The notes below the pieces were generated by a model, which was not told the origin of the DNA, made no database searches, and worked only from the letters and a program-made list of their open reading frames with translations. The position numbers and the translations under genes are program-made. This document shows, piece by piece, positions 33,187 through 46,900 of a DNA stretch of 64,000 bases; position 1 is the first letter of the stretch, and every line of letters starts with the position of its first letter. The stretch comes from Siphonodentalium dalli (taxonomy: Eukaryota > Mollusca > Scaphopoda > Gadilida > Siphonodentaliidae), in contig CP136064.1 of NCBI GenBank assembly GCA_032622095.1, positions 178,018,247 through 178,082,246 on the forward strand, read 5' to 3'.

Positions 33187-35641
33187 GTAATATGTTAAGC
33201 ATTTTTTATGTTTTTTTTTACCCTATAACATCTAGATTTGTGAGGGTTTGATACATTTATGGTAAATTATATCCCTGCTCAGAACACTTCATCTGACTAT
33301 GGCATTCCTGTATACATGTTTCTTATGATATTTCAGACATTTGAAAGGCAATTGAGATTAAAAAAAGAAATATTCTATCATGATTCCATGCTCGCTCCGA
33401 TTATTAAGGCAATTTTGAAAGTTTTTAGTTATCCTAAATTTAGCCTGAAATTTACTGCTATATAGAAACAATTATTGCTGTGAAATAAAAATAACATTTG
33501 AGTGCATAAATTTATAAGAATTGTTAATAATTAGAATAATCTGTAAATTGGCAACTTCATACTGTGATCAGTAAGAGTGATCAATCTATATGTGGGGATA
33601 TTTACATTGTGTGCATAATTAATCTTCCATAATTTAGGATACACCTACAAACACAATAGACATAGGCAATTTAATTGGTCTGTTTCCATGTCAACAGCTG
33701 AATAAACCACAACAGTCACCAAACACAGAAGTTGGGATTAAAACTGCATGTCATAGAAAACAGATTTTAAAAAGTTATAATGTGCCGCAAAGGTTATAAG
33801 ACTTCATATCTTTCCATTAATGCCATTTTTTGTATTTTTTCAATATGGTTTCCATGGTAACACTAACAGGTACTTTAAGGGTCTTTGGCCTTTATGGCAG
33901 TTTTATCAAAATTAATTTGAAGTACACGTATGAAGCTGTCACAATATGTATAAATTATTAATGTTTTCCAATGTAGTATCTGATGAATGTTCCAATCGAA
34001 AATTATCCAATTTTTTGCAAAAATCACCATTTTAAAAATAAAAATGGCAATAAATCTCTCATAACCTATATGTGCATACTATTTAATACTGGAATAGTTG
34101 GATAATAGTTATTGTGGAAAATACCACCAATAAATTATCTTCCTGTCCTAGAATGTGATTAAATTTGTTTTTACCATCTACTGAAGGTTTTATCTCAAAA
34201 TGTGTCTACATTGTTTTCATGATGTTTCCATGACAATGGCACCACTTTCAAACTTTACAGCAGGGTGGAACATGAAACAGACAGCTTCTACTTTGATATG
34301 ATATAAAAATTTTCTGTGTGTCAAAAAAAAATTTGCCCCTTGTGGCCAAGACCACTCCGCTATATTGCCTAGCTCCACCAGAGAATGACATAAATAAGAA
34401 TCCCTTCATTCCAGCATGTAATGAAAAGAGCGTTTTCTATTAGTTTCATAGTTTCTTGGTGATGTTAACGAAAATTGTAACAAATAGAGGATCTCACATG
34501 AGTTTCTATTTTATACGTAATTTATCAACCGAGTTCACTAAATTCGATTTGAGCCGAGGTTTACCGAGGCTCAAATAGAATTTAGTGGACGAGGTTGATA
34601 AATTACGTACAAAATAGAACGAGTTTGAGATACCTTTTATCACATGATCAAATAAACGCGAAGCAGCGCGAAGTATTCATCGAAAACAACAATCATAAAC
34701 ATCAGCAATCACAGGTCACTTAAATAATGGTGTGACGTCATCGCACGCGCTAATATTACATGTGTGTCTTACCAATAATTATGAAGCTGGTTTTGTGGGT
34801 TAATTATGTGATAAAAAATAATATTAAAGAACGAAGAGTTCATTTGTAAGTAGTTCATGTATATTATATTGAGATATTTTGATGCCGGAATGATCTTCCA
34901 GAAAGGTATCATCTGTCAAAAAAAATCACAAATTTGTCAAATTTTTCATGTTATAAACCCATGTTATTTTAGAAAATATAATACTCCATGTTCCAATGAT
35001 CCTGGTACTGGTAGGAAATGATTAAACAATCTGGTATGATTTGTCCAGAGGATTCGAAACTTCTTCGTACAAAATCTTGCACCTGTTCCTTTCACCTCGT
35101 TATGACAACTGGGTGCTTAATTATCAGTTTAAATACTAGTTCACGCAGAGTATGCTTCCACGAATAAGCCCATTCAAGCAAGCCTGAATTTAGTGTGTCA
35201 AACATTTGCAGAATGAGGTCCCGATGTGCGGGATAGCATCACTAAATTCACTCTCTGGGGACCTCATTCTGCTTAGGCCTCAACTGCTATGGGAGATCTA
35301 GGATCAGATTGATTTCCCCAGTTGAAGTTGGTGATGTTCACCCATTTATCACCTCAATTATGCATTTTATCATCTGCAAATTAGGGGATATAGAAACTCA
35401 ACAGAAGAGAAAAGTAACTAAAACAATGTTAATTTGAGAATATAGATACTTCTCAGAAGATGAGGCCTAAGCAGAATGAGGTCAGACACACTAAACTCAG
35501 ACTTGCTTTCATGATATCTTTTCTTGTTGCAGAGGGAGGAACATATCTCAACACAGTGCTCCAAGAAAACAAGTCCCAAGAAGAAAACTAACAAACATGT
35601 ATATGTCATAACACAAGGTATATAATGTGGTTAGGCCACTA
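33187..35641. other. Stretch upstream of LRRC43 exons, with a hairpin
   Basis: AT-rich, no gene seen. At 34501-34621 'tacgtaatttatcaac' and its complement form a ~115-bp hairpin. A CRE-like TGACGTCA lies at 34735-34742. 35180-35500 contains inverted copies of 'gcagaatgaggtc'. Confidence 0.45.
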
Positions 35642-36104
35642 TTAACCCTTTCTATACTAAACACTCATTGATGAGTAGTTATCCCTTAGGAAATGTTCAG
35701 ATAATAAGTTCAACAAAGTTCATTTTGTTGAACATACAGTAATGCCCTAAATAATCGACTCTTTAACCACATCAGAATTATGGGTAATTTGTCACGATTT
35801 AGTCGGAAATATGGCTTGTTGCCATTCATCGGAAAGCTCTCAGTGAGAACTTTCCGAAGAATGGCAACAAGCCATTTTTCTGACTAAATCCTGAAAAGTT
35901 ACCCATAATTCTGCTGTCAATTATTTAGGGCATTACTGTATTATTTAAACATTTCCCTCCAATAAATAAAACTTCTTCTGCAATTTTATTTATTTATCGA
36001 CGTTTGCTTATTTTTTTTAACACCCATCCAGATGAATAATAGACTATTCCAATATATAGTTTTATAACTGAGTGGGAGAATCCACTCAGTATAGAAAGTG
36101 TTAA
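35642..36104. mobile_element. TTAA-target MITE (225-bp family) with nested pogo-like MITE
   Basis: TTAA at both borders; ends CCCTTTCTATAC and GTATAGAAAGTG are inverted. The pogo-like MITE copy 35737-35938 splits it, flanked by TA. Without the insert the length is about 260 bp. Confidence 0.85.
35737..35938. mobile_element. Pogo-like palindromic MITE (copy 2, nested)
   Basis: TA-flanked; ends CAGTAATGCCCTAAATAA and complement. It sits within the TTAA MITE between 'ttgaaca' and 'ttatttaaacatttcc'. Confidence 0.88.
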
Positions 36105-37542
36105 TAAAATATTTGTTTGCCATTCCCAACCGTATGTGAAAAATTTTGGTAGGTAGATCATCTAATATATATATTTGTACTCTCTTCATGTTCGACAAGA
36201 CCCCCAACAATGGTTCAAATCAGGATCTAATTTTTTATTTGAGTTGAGGAACATCTGAACCAGTGCCTCCACCCATTCTTATATATATTCAATGTATAAT
36301 ACATGTACATATGTATTTGATTAAGAAATGAATGTACAAAAAGCTGAATGTATTCTTATTTATGTTCACAAAATCAGCCGAGAATTTGAGTCTAGCCCAA
36401 GCAGCACATTGAGTCAGCCTAAGAAAACATGTCCAAGCTTGATCGATATAAATAGCTGGCTTCAGATGCAATTCGGCTGAAATTTTAAAAGCATGCCTAA
36501 TTGTTCTGCTGACCGCTTTTAGTGATTATGTTAACAATTTGTGACGTCATGTTCATGTTACAGTCTGTGTTTTGCCGGCTTTTTATTGTGTAGATAGCAT
36601 GTGGGAAAACTAACAAAATTTAAATTTTGGCCTTAGTGTCTATAGACAATCTGAATCATTTGAAATTCAATTCAAATCAATCACCATGATGAGATATAAT
36701 TTAAAACCATTCACCTGGGTTCATGCTACAGGTATATTAATTATGCCCAATAACCAAGCAATATGCATACATGTACATTGTCTCAGTTGATTGTTAATTG
36801 CAGAAAGCAAACGTACGTACGTATGTACACTATACATAGGTTACATGAGAATTTTGTGATCTTAAAAGCCAGACTTGCATGCATGTGCATGCAGAAACCA
36901 AAAAGTTTGAAGTTTGAAGACAAGTTCACTCATGGCGCTACAGTATAGACTTTGTCAAATTTTTCATTCAGGTTGTAAATGCATATTAAAGTCAAATTAC
37001 GATTTGTGCTCCAAAATACACCTGATAGTATTAACTTTTTAATTTTTTCTGGTATATGGTTATATGTCCCAGAAAGACAATTTGAAGTTATAAAAAATAC
37101 AACTTCAAACACAATGTATGGGCCCCATACTAAAACAGTGCCATTTGTAGTCATCAGAAATGTCCAGAAATGGTAATTTGTGTTATCTTAACATGAAAGT
37201 ATTAAAATATAGTCGCACACTGCATTCTCTTCATTTTTGTTATCAAATTTATGTCGTACCATAAATGTTTCAGAGCGACTAAAGCTCTAGATTTTCTTCC
37301 CATCGTCTACAGTTGTTATTTTTACTCGACTGCTGACTAAACATTGAACTGACACAAATGAAACGGTATAAAATTTATCGAAAAATATTAGAAACAAAAC
37401 ATGTATTTTCAGCGCTATATCAACGAATTTGTTTGGAAATCTTCTGCGTAGGTATGTTTTGACATGCCTCTTACGAAATTATGTATAAATAATGTTTGGG
37501 TTCAAACGAGCCATATCCGTTTAAACTTAATCAAAACAAGAC
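36105..37542. other. Unassigned stretch before LRRC43 exons
   Basis: No gene recognised; a 65-codon frame at 36979-37176 has no features. Confidence 0.3.
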
Positions 37543-37766
37543 TTAACCATTTCTATACTAAAGCATCATTGATGAGTAGTTATCCATACGTTATTTGTTG
37601 AACTTATTATCTATACATTTCCCTAAATAAATAGGGCTCCTTCGTCTCTTCTATTTACCTGATGTCTGCTTTTATCGCCTTAACAACCCTCCTAATGAAT
37701 AATAGACCATTCTGATATACACTTTTTAACTGAGTGAGAGATTCCATCTAGTATAGAAAGTGTTAA
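37543..37766. mobile_element. TTAA-target MITE (225-bp family), uninterrupted copy
   Basis: TTAA at 37543-37546 and 37763-37766; ends CCATTTCTATAC and GTATAGAAAGTG. It ends only 30 bases before an LRRC43 exon. Confidence 0.85.
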
Positions 37767-37796
37767 TATCTTATAAATAATGTCTTTCTTCCTCAG

Positions 37797-37990
37797 ATGA
37801 AGGTCCAGACACAGAGAAAACAGAGGTGTTGGAGGAGTTTGTGAACTCGAAGTTTTCCCCGTGGCACCTGGATTACAGTTGGAGTAATGAAGCCAAGGAA
37901 TTACGTGAACTGTCGGTTAGATCACCATGGCTTATTGATGATCAATTTGTGCTTGGTTACTTCAAAACTCTCAGGATCGTCGACAAGAAT
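37797..37990 (+). CDS. LRRC43: LRRC43 exon a
   Basis: Acceptor cctcag, donor AAT|GTAAG. It completes Asp with the preceding exon, then 64 codons including VLEEFVNSKFSPWHLDYSW and GYFKTLRIVDKN. Confidence 0.9.
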
Positions 37991-40900
37991 GTAAGATTTC
38001 AGCAGTGCAATGTTTTTATTTTCTTACGATCTAAATGTGGTCCATCCACAGTTTTGCCACAGATTCTGTGTGGATGATAGGAAAATTATTCCCTGACAGT
38101 ACCCACCTTTTCCTAATAACTGCGCTCAGAACGTCGCTGTGCCAAGCTAATCATGAGCAAATTGCCAGAAAAACTTAGCTCGGAGAGAGCATTTACAGGC
38201 AAAAACTTGGTACTTATAGGGTTAAGCTATCATAGATGAAACTCCACTCTAGGGTCAAGTATTTATTTTTATTCCCCTACTTTTACCTCAAGATCAAAAT
38301 AAAATTATGGCATATTTTTGGGGTATTTTGTATTTGTAATGACAACGTTAATCGAAATATACAATTATGGCATGTGCCAGCTGGCTTAACATATAAACCA
38401 AACGCATGTTGGACATGCCCGGAGGGTAGTAATTTGTCGAGCCAGCCGAAGATAGCATGACATTTGTTTGATGCGGCATAAAACGTGCAGTAACTGGATA
38501 CTATATTGGAATACACCCTTGTGTTGAGAGACAGAGAGTGATCGAGGGAAGTCTTCCCGTGGAATTTGCACTCAATCCAAAGGGATGTCTGACATTCTTT
38601 TGAGTATATCATATATAACTGACCTATTTAACATCCGGGCTCATGTATAAACTTGATAGACAGTTTGTATAAACTCTTTAGACTAATAAAACTCCACATA
38701 TGAGTGAAGTATATATTTTGCATGCTATTTTTATTCCAATAAAACAAAATAATTTTAAAAATATTGCACATATGTTGTAATTAAACAATTATGAATAGGC
38801 TACTGACAAATTAAATTAATAATGTTTCATCTTGTCTTTCATATCTTTTATCAACCATTTTTATGACATGCTCAAAACAGACTTAATACCCGATCTTCAA
38901 TTCCATCTCATATATTGAGATTTACTTTACCAACTTATACGGTTAAGCTACCATAGGTGAAACTCCACTCTAGGGTCAAGTATTTATTTTTATTCCCCTA
39001 CTTTTACCTCAAGATCAAAATAAAATCATCAACAGGTACAGTACTGTCACTCTGACATTTAAAAGATAGAATTCTATTTAAACATAGAATAGAAACTGTT
39101 TCGATGTTTATTACATGCCTGTTCCTAAATATATGCACCGTTCTATCATCTTTGGTCATGTCAAATTTTTCAAGTGATTCCACACACACGTACTGAATTG
39201 AATGATATTCATGTCACATGACCTAAATGATGTTCAACTCAACCATGAAACCAGAAATTATAGAAATAAAAACATAATCACACATGACAAGACAAGCTCT
39301 GTCTGTTTCTAAATTAACTTTAGTAAGTCTTTTTTTTCAATTAAGCCTTTCATGATGGGAGCTGCGCTGGTGCAGCATTAAAGATCCTGTGACAGTGTAT
39401 TCTCTTATATAAGCGAGTCTCCCATAGGGAACCTTGCATATATAAGAGAATGCACTGGCTTACAAGGTCAAGGTTAATATTGTTAGGCCAATGTGTTCCC
39501 TTATATATGTGAGGCTCCCTATGGCTCCATATATAAGAGAATTTTCCCAAAATAAAAAAAAAGTCCAGTCATGAAAAGGTGGATTCTAGGACTGGTGGCG
39601 CAGCCTCAAGTTCTATTCCTCCGCGCTGGAACTTGTGCCATATCGCAAAATACATTTGTCATGTTATTCTCTGTACCGGTATATGATATGCATGATTCTT
39701 TATTTCAGGTCACTGAGGTTGATGAACACCTGTTGAGGTTCAAGAATCTTGAGGAGCTTACTCTTGGTGCTAACTTAATAAGCACAATCAATGCACGAAA
39801 TCTACCTCCTTCACTAAAGGTGAAATTTTAAGGCACTAGGCTGTTAATGTTATGTGGTTGAGAGATGGGTTTTACGTTTATAATTTCTTGATGTGATATC
39901 GTATACCTTACTCGTATTTAATTTGCCTAGTACTATTTATCGCTCAATTTTTAAATTTGTGTTCTTTGAATTAGCGTACCTAACTAAGCGAATTCAAAAC
40001 TGACAGAAATATTTTCGTTAAAGTCCTGGATCTGATGACAGTTTCAGTTCTTAATTGTTTCCTGACGATACATGTGTATATTAACTCATTCAATGTCAAG
40101 CCCCCAGAAATTTATGTTGTCTGGCTGCCAGTCCCCTTGAGTGACGTTATGATGTTATATTATTATATTTATGTAATTGGCTACCATTTGTGGCTGATTA
40201 TTTCTAATTTCCCACACTTGTTGATTTCATAGTTTAAAAATTCCATTGAATAGTATATGCAATATGTTTATTGTTGTTATATATGGAATTCCCTAGTAGG
40301 AGCCATATACTAAAAATATATGCTACTTGTCAACTTTGACCTCCGGGTGACCAATGGAGGATTCGCTACGAGCAAGTGATTTCACTTATAGGGGAACATG
40401 TTTTTGTGCACCTTCAGTCTGGAATATGTGTATTTCTTACATGCATTTCATCATTGAAGATGTTACCATGATCTGTCGCTTTACATATGAGTAATGGTTT
40501 TGATATTGGTTGCCCGCATGTAAATATAGGTATGTGGGCTGATATGTAGGCCTAATTGTCTATTCAGTCAAACACAACGATTTAAGGTGTCTCATACTCC
40601 CTGAATCCTGATAAACACTTAAAAGGACCCAAGGCCTTCGAAGTGGGTCATACCATATAACATAAAAGTCTAAAACAACTTTCATGAAAAAATAGATTGA
40701 CTTTGTTCTTATTTTCATTAGGCCAAGCATTTTAAATTATCTGCTTTACGGATCCGCCGACTGGTTTTTCTGTGGCCGATGATAAAATAAAATGGTTTAT
40801 AATTCTTTTGAGTGTATATGCCTAAACTGCCAGATATATACCGGTATGTTTTATATAGATCTTAACATTTTTATGAACTTGACAAACAACATACTGTATA

Positions 40901-43900
40901 AATATACTTTTTTTGGTCATAATATCAATAATTGAAATAAAACGTCCAATGTGGGCCAATTTATTTCAATGCGGCTGTGTCTGAGACTCAAATAATATTA
41001 TTTATTTGGCCTAATTATATAGTACTAGCTGGTGGACCCGACTTCGTCCGGGCTGTTTTTTCCCCCTCTGCTTTTCGGTGAATTGCTCGATTTGACATTG
41101 AATTGACCATTTTGAAGGTCAAGGTCAGTTCGGGGGTAACGATTTGACCCGTCCAAAACACTCCCCGGACAAAAGTACCTGTCAAAAGTACCCGTCGAAA
41201 TCGTTCCGGTTTTACCCGATTTGACCTTGAATTGACCATTTTGAAGGTCAAGGTCAGGTCGGGGTCACGATTCGACCCGTCCAAAACACTCCTCGGACAA
41301 AAGTAACCCTAGGTATCAAATTTTGGGATTTGACATTGATTTGACAATTTTGAAGGTCAAGGTCAGGTCGGGGTAACGATTTGACCCGTCCAAAACACTA
41401 CCCGGACAAAAGTACCCCTAGGTATCAAATTTCGTCGAAATCCATCCGTTTTACCCAGTTTGACCTTGAATTGACCTTTTTGAAGATGAAGGTCAGGTCG
41501 GGGTCACGATTTGACCCGTCCAAAACACTCCCTGGATAAAATTATCCCTAGGTATCAAATTTCGTCAAAATCCGTCTGGAATTTTTCCTGGTCATAGCTA
41601 ACACACACACACACACACAGACAAACAAACAGACAGACAGACAGACAGAAGTCCTAAAATATATATTAGATTACTTGAATTGAGTTGAATATCTGCAGAT
41701 TTTTTTTTTTGGCAAAAAATTTAATAAAATAGTGTAGAAGTAAAGAGTAAAGTTTTATAATATTTTCCATATAAATTTTCACTGTGCACTACTTTGGTCA
41801 TTTTCGTAGACCTTTATGGAATTTTTCTAACACTATTTGTTCATAGGTATTGGAACTATGTGCCAACAGAATATGTGATCTCTCTTCCTTGTGTGACTGT
41901 CCACCCACTTCACTGACCCACCTCGGTCTAGGATACAATCGGATATGTCAGCTGGGAGACTATATTACTGAGGATTACTGGTATGTTCATTTTCTTCACT
42001 TGTCTTAACCCTTTACCCAACAAACCGGCCAAAACCGGCCAAATAAAGCTTCAACAGCCTAAAATATCTTCGGTCTTTCTCAATAGAACCATACAAATAT
42101 GGATATCATTGGAACCGGCTTCTTGACCACATTGTGATAGTTACAGTTATGCCCTGTGCCAATGTATTCTCTTATATATGCGAGTCGACCATAGGTCGCC
42201 TCGCATATATAAGAGAATGCATTGGCCTAAAAAAACTCTTTTTTTAACACTTTTTACCATTTTTTCTTACAATCTTTAACAATTTTATAATTTTTAATGT
42301 GTTAAGCCAATGCATTCTCTTATATATGCGAGGCGACCTATGGTCGACTCGCATATATAAGAGAATGCATTGGCACAGGGCCCTTCTGTTGGGTAAAGGG
42401 TTAATCAAGTTTCAAAACTTATGGTTCACAGGTATTGGAAAGCCCCATTTTTTAATGACTTTGCATGGCAGTTACCAGCTCATCTATGAATTTGACTTAC
42501 TGATATCATAAAAATTACCACCTCAAAGACAAAAAAAGGGGGCCTTTCTTTTCTCTCTTGCAATAAATTTTGGCATGAAGATAGCATATATATTTTGATA
42601 TCCCTTCCTTCCAAATTACTTAAATTTTAGAATCAAACGAGTCATATCAGTTGAAAAAATTCACTTAATTCACAAATAATTATTATGGACTTGTTCGGGT
42701 GTGCAAAATTTACAATTTAGTACTCAGGCACTATGCCATTATTATATGGGGAATGTAGCATTCCACTAACATTGCCAAAATGCAAAGAAATCGACCATAC
42801 CACTCCATAGAAAACATCATCTAAACTATGCCCAACTGTAAATATTTACATCTCGATTCGGGACGCATCTATCGGCGATAATCTAACACAAATGATTTCG
42901 CCATCGAGAGTCATTGCATTTAATTAATATATAAGAATGACAATGTGTATTGTCAATTTGGATAAATATTAGTAACAAATAACTACTTTCAGCAAGATTA
43001 TTCTCAGATTCTATTTGATCACCCAACTGGAGTGTTTCACATCACTTTAACTCTTTTTCTTTTATAATTCAGCTACATTTCCATTGCAGGCCTAATTTAT
43101 TATCATTGGATCTTAGTCATAATAATTTATGTGATCTACTTGATGTCATCAGAAAACTAGGAAGTCTGCCAAAGCTAAGGAATCTTGTTCTGCAAGGAAA
43201 CCCCCTATCAGTGAGTAAACAAATTAGTAATAGTGAGTAAACAAATAATAAAATAGTTATTACCCCCCCCCCCCCCCCCCCCCCCCCCACACACAAACAA
43301 ACAAAGTTTGGCGGGGGATAGAAATGGGTTTCATGAGTTCATCCATCCAGCCGAACTTCGGACCTCTATATCTCTGTCACTGGTGGTTGGATTTCGTTGA
43401 CCATTGGTGTGCTTATGAACCTCCAGGAAATGGATATTTAATTACAACGGGTTTTGTCCATTAAATTTTTGTTGAGTTATGGGACTTAGTGTGAAAAGGG
43501 GAAACTCTGTCTGTGTCCGTCCAAACTTTGGAGCTCATCGCTCAAACTTTGGAGTCATTGGTGGTCGGATTTGAATTATCATTGGTATGCTGATGAACCA
43601 CCATGTAAAAACTTCAAGTTTATTGTCGCCCGTGGTTTGTTTGTTTTATTGTTTAAGTATAAAACATTTCAAACAATATATAATGATATCAGCCAATTGG
43701 CCTTATTTCAGGTATATATCAAGAATAAAAAATGTTGTATCATAGTAAGGTTATTTGAGGTGGTAATCATAATTGAATAACAAATCGTAAACACAAGTTG
43801 TATTTTTTTAATGGAATTTTTTTAATTGTTTTTTAATAAATCTTCTAATGTCAGTGTCAGACATTTCCTAAAAATGTAGTTTTATATAAGAATGGAAAAT

Positions 43901-46900
43901 TTGTCGTGCATAGTTACTATTGAGTAATATTCTTCATTCCAGCTCATCCCTGCTTACAGGGGTTACACTGTGGACAGCTTACGTAAGCTCAACATTTTGG
44001 ATGATGTCCAGATATCAGCAGATGAGAAACACATTTACAAGGGACTGGCTAGACGAAGAGGTACTGTTTCTATGTTTTTACCTCAACCTGACAAGAGTCA
44101 AAATGGGCTAGCATTTATCTTTACTTTACTGTTATCTGTACCTTATTTTTCTCCATTAGTATACACATGTGTTTGTCCACAGCTGAACATAGCATGAATT
44201 AATATGTGTCAGTTTGTTCATGGGCAAAGAAATCAAAGATTCACATTTTCGAATAATTAGTATACCTGCATGGCATGGCATGGCATGGCATGCATTTATC
44301 TTTGTGAACATCAGCCTTATAAAAAATAAAACTAATACATAATATAAATTAAAAAAATCAAAGACACAATGTTTAAAGATACGGGCGGTGTTGGCGGTGG
44401 GTATGCTGTTAAAATATTCACCTCCGTCAAAAACCGCCATAAACAGAAAAGATAGTCAAATATAGACAGACCTTGTTCTTATACAAATCAGAAATATGGC
44501 ATAAACAGTATGTTATTGTAAATTTTCCCCCCTTTGTTATGTAAACAAAAGCAAAAAAACGTTACGTTTCCTGGCTTTTGTTTAGATCCCGATATGGTAA
44601 ACATAAAGAGCGTTATTTGTTACTGTTTTCATGATATGGAAATAATAATGAGCGTTTTTATCATTTTTGTGTGATTAACCAATAGAATTGCGCTATGTTA
44701 TGTAAACAGAAGAACAACTTCTGTAACACGAGCATGCTCTTGTTTACGTACACCATTGTACGTCTTCTTGACGACAATATACTATTTACGTGCTGATTAT
44801 GTTTGGCATATGATCAAAACTATATATATTTTAATATTCCGTCTGTTGATGGCGATTTGAACAAATATGAATATTTCTGCAACGAATGCCGCCCGTGCCT
44901 TTAATGGATACCTTGATTTTTTAAATTAACCAATTGATCCCCATTGCATCAGATCTTTGCCTCATTTTAAGATTATATTCTGTGAAAACACAGAATTCCA
45001 TGTGATATCTATAAAAACAAAACCAGGTGAGAAATAGTTCTTTTTTTGAAGAAAATTATTTGGTGCAGGCTATTTATGAAAAATTCTCTTGAAATAAGAA
45101 GTTGCCAAATGATGATATCGCTCTAAATTTCTGGTGTCAATGCAGAGAGATCAATCTGATATCTTCACATTTATGCCCACATCAAATTAGACATATTTAT
45201 TCAAACCATCAAGATCTGCATCTAAATGATTTATCCACTTTGACATCAAAGGATAATGAATCAATCTCAGCAGCACTTTATTATACCCCTTTATCATTGG
45301 AAGTAAAATGGTGGTATACTGCATTGACTTTGGTCGTCTGTCTGCTCTCTCAGGTGCCTAATATTAGTGATGGTGGTAATTTAGGCTGAAATTAAAAATA
45401 GCGATAGCAATTTCACTCTATATCTTAATGCCAAATATTACAATAATAGAGTTATCCTTATTTGTTTAACTTTAAACCTTGGTTTTTTGTCCATCTGCGC
45501 AGATCTCTCAGCCATTGTTCATCGGACCTCAGTGAAATTTGGAGATTCACCATCGGGAGTGCTTTCAAAAGAGTGCCCAATGACGTTTTAAATTTTGGTT
45601 CCGTTCTGCCCATGTTTCAATTTGGCACCTTGGGGTATGCCAATACCCCTGAGGTGCAACCTCTTGCTCTTATTATCTCTTTGTTAGAAACTTACTATTT
45701 CTCATTGTACTAACTGAATACATATATGCCATTTGGTTTTCTTTTGGTCAGAATATGTTCTGGACGAAGCAAAAGTGACATTGGATGTGGTTTATGTGAA
45801 GGGTATACCAATGCCTGAAGAATTGAAGGTGAGAACCGTTTTACTTATCAGGTCTGTTTTATACATTGCACCAAACATGGGGGTCATGCCAGACCGAATA
45901 GTATTAAACTGACTAAGTCTCTGAAAGCTCAACTGGAGCTTGACGTATAAAACCAAGTGACTTGTAAACATTTCTCTGGCATGACCCGACATGCTACATG
46001 TCTGGTGCTGACATATGTTGCACATTTGTGTCTCAACACTGTTTATATGATGTGCTAGACATGGGTCATGCTACGACGATCCAGCAAAAATCATTCCCCA
46101 TTTGGTACCACGTTTGTGTAGAGCATGTGCTCGCACTTCAAAGTGAGTTTTTTTGCAAGATAGTGCATCATCCCTAGATCGTCCTTGTGCTAGACGTGTT
46201 GACCTTTGGCATGCTACGGTGACATACATGTATTGACTGAAAGAGGATGTTTCAAAACATTTTGGAATAATTAATTTGCGGAGATATATACGAAGGATTT
46301 CAGGGGGAGGCAGTTTTAGATTCACTGCAGAAGTATCAAAGAAACAATGAGGTGCAATTTATAGAGCATAGCCAGATGTCAATATTATGGCATATTTTTG
46401 GGGTATTTTGTATTTGTAATGATAACGTTAATCGAAGTATACAATTATGGCATGTGCCAGCTGGCTTAACATATAAACCAAATGCATGTTGAACATGCCC
46501 GGGGGGGGGGTATTCATTTGTCGAACCAGGCGAAGATAGCATGACATGTGTTTGATGCGGCATAAAACGTGCAGTAACTGGATACTATATTGGAATACAC
46601 CCTTGTGTTGAGAGATAGAGAGTGAGGGAAATCTGACCTATTTAACATCTGGGCTCATGTATAAACTTGATAGACAGTTTGTATAGGGTGATTTCATGGG
46701 AAGTGGAGCACAAAAACTGCCAAATACACCCAAAAATGAAGTTTCCTCAATGACTTTTGTTTTGTTTTCATTTTGTAGCTTGGCTTCAGGAACACGTCTC
46801 TAAATTTTTTATAGCGTGGGAACCATTATTTAAAAAGTTACATCATACCATACATATGGCATCACTATAATATCTTAAAATTAAAGATGAAAAAACAGCA

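Noticed and set aside
38222-39026. 85-bp direct repeats flanking 720 bp, as in an LTR element
   Set aside because: The unit recurs in a diverged tandem form inside, there is no internal coding or priming site, and the second copy at 46380 does not show paired ends.
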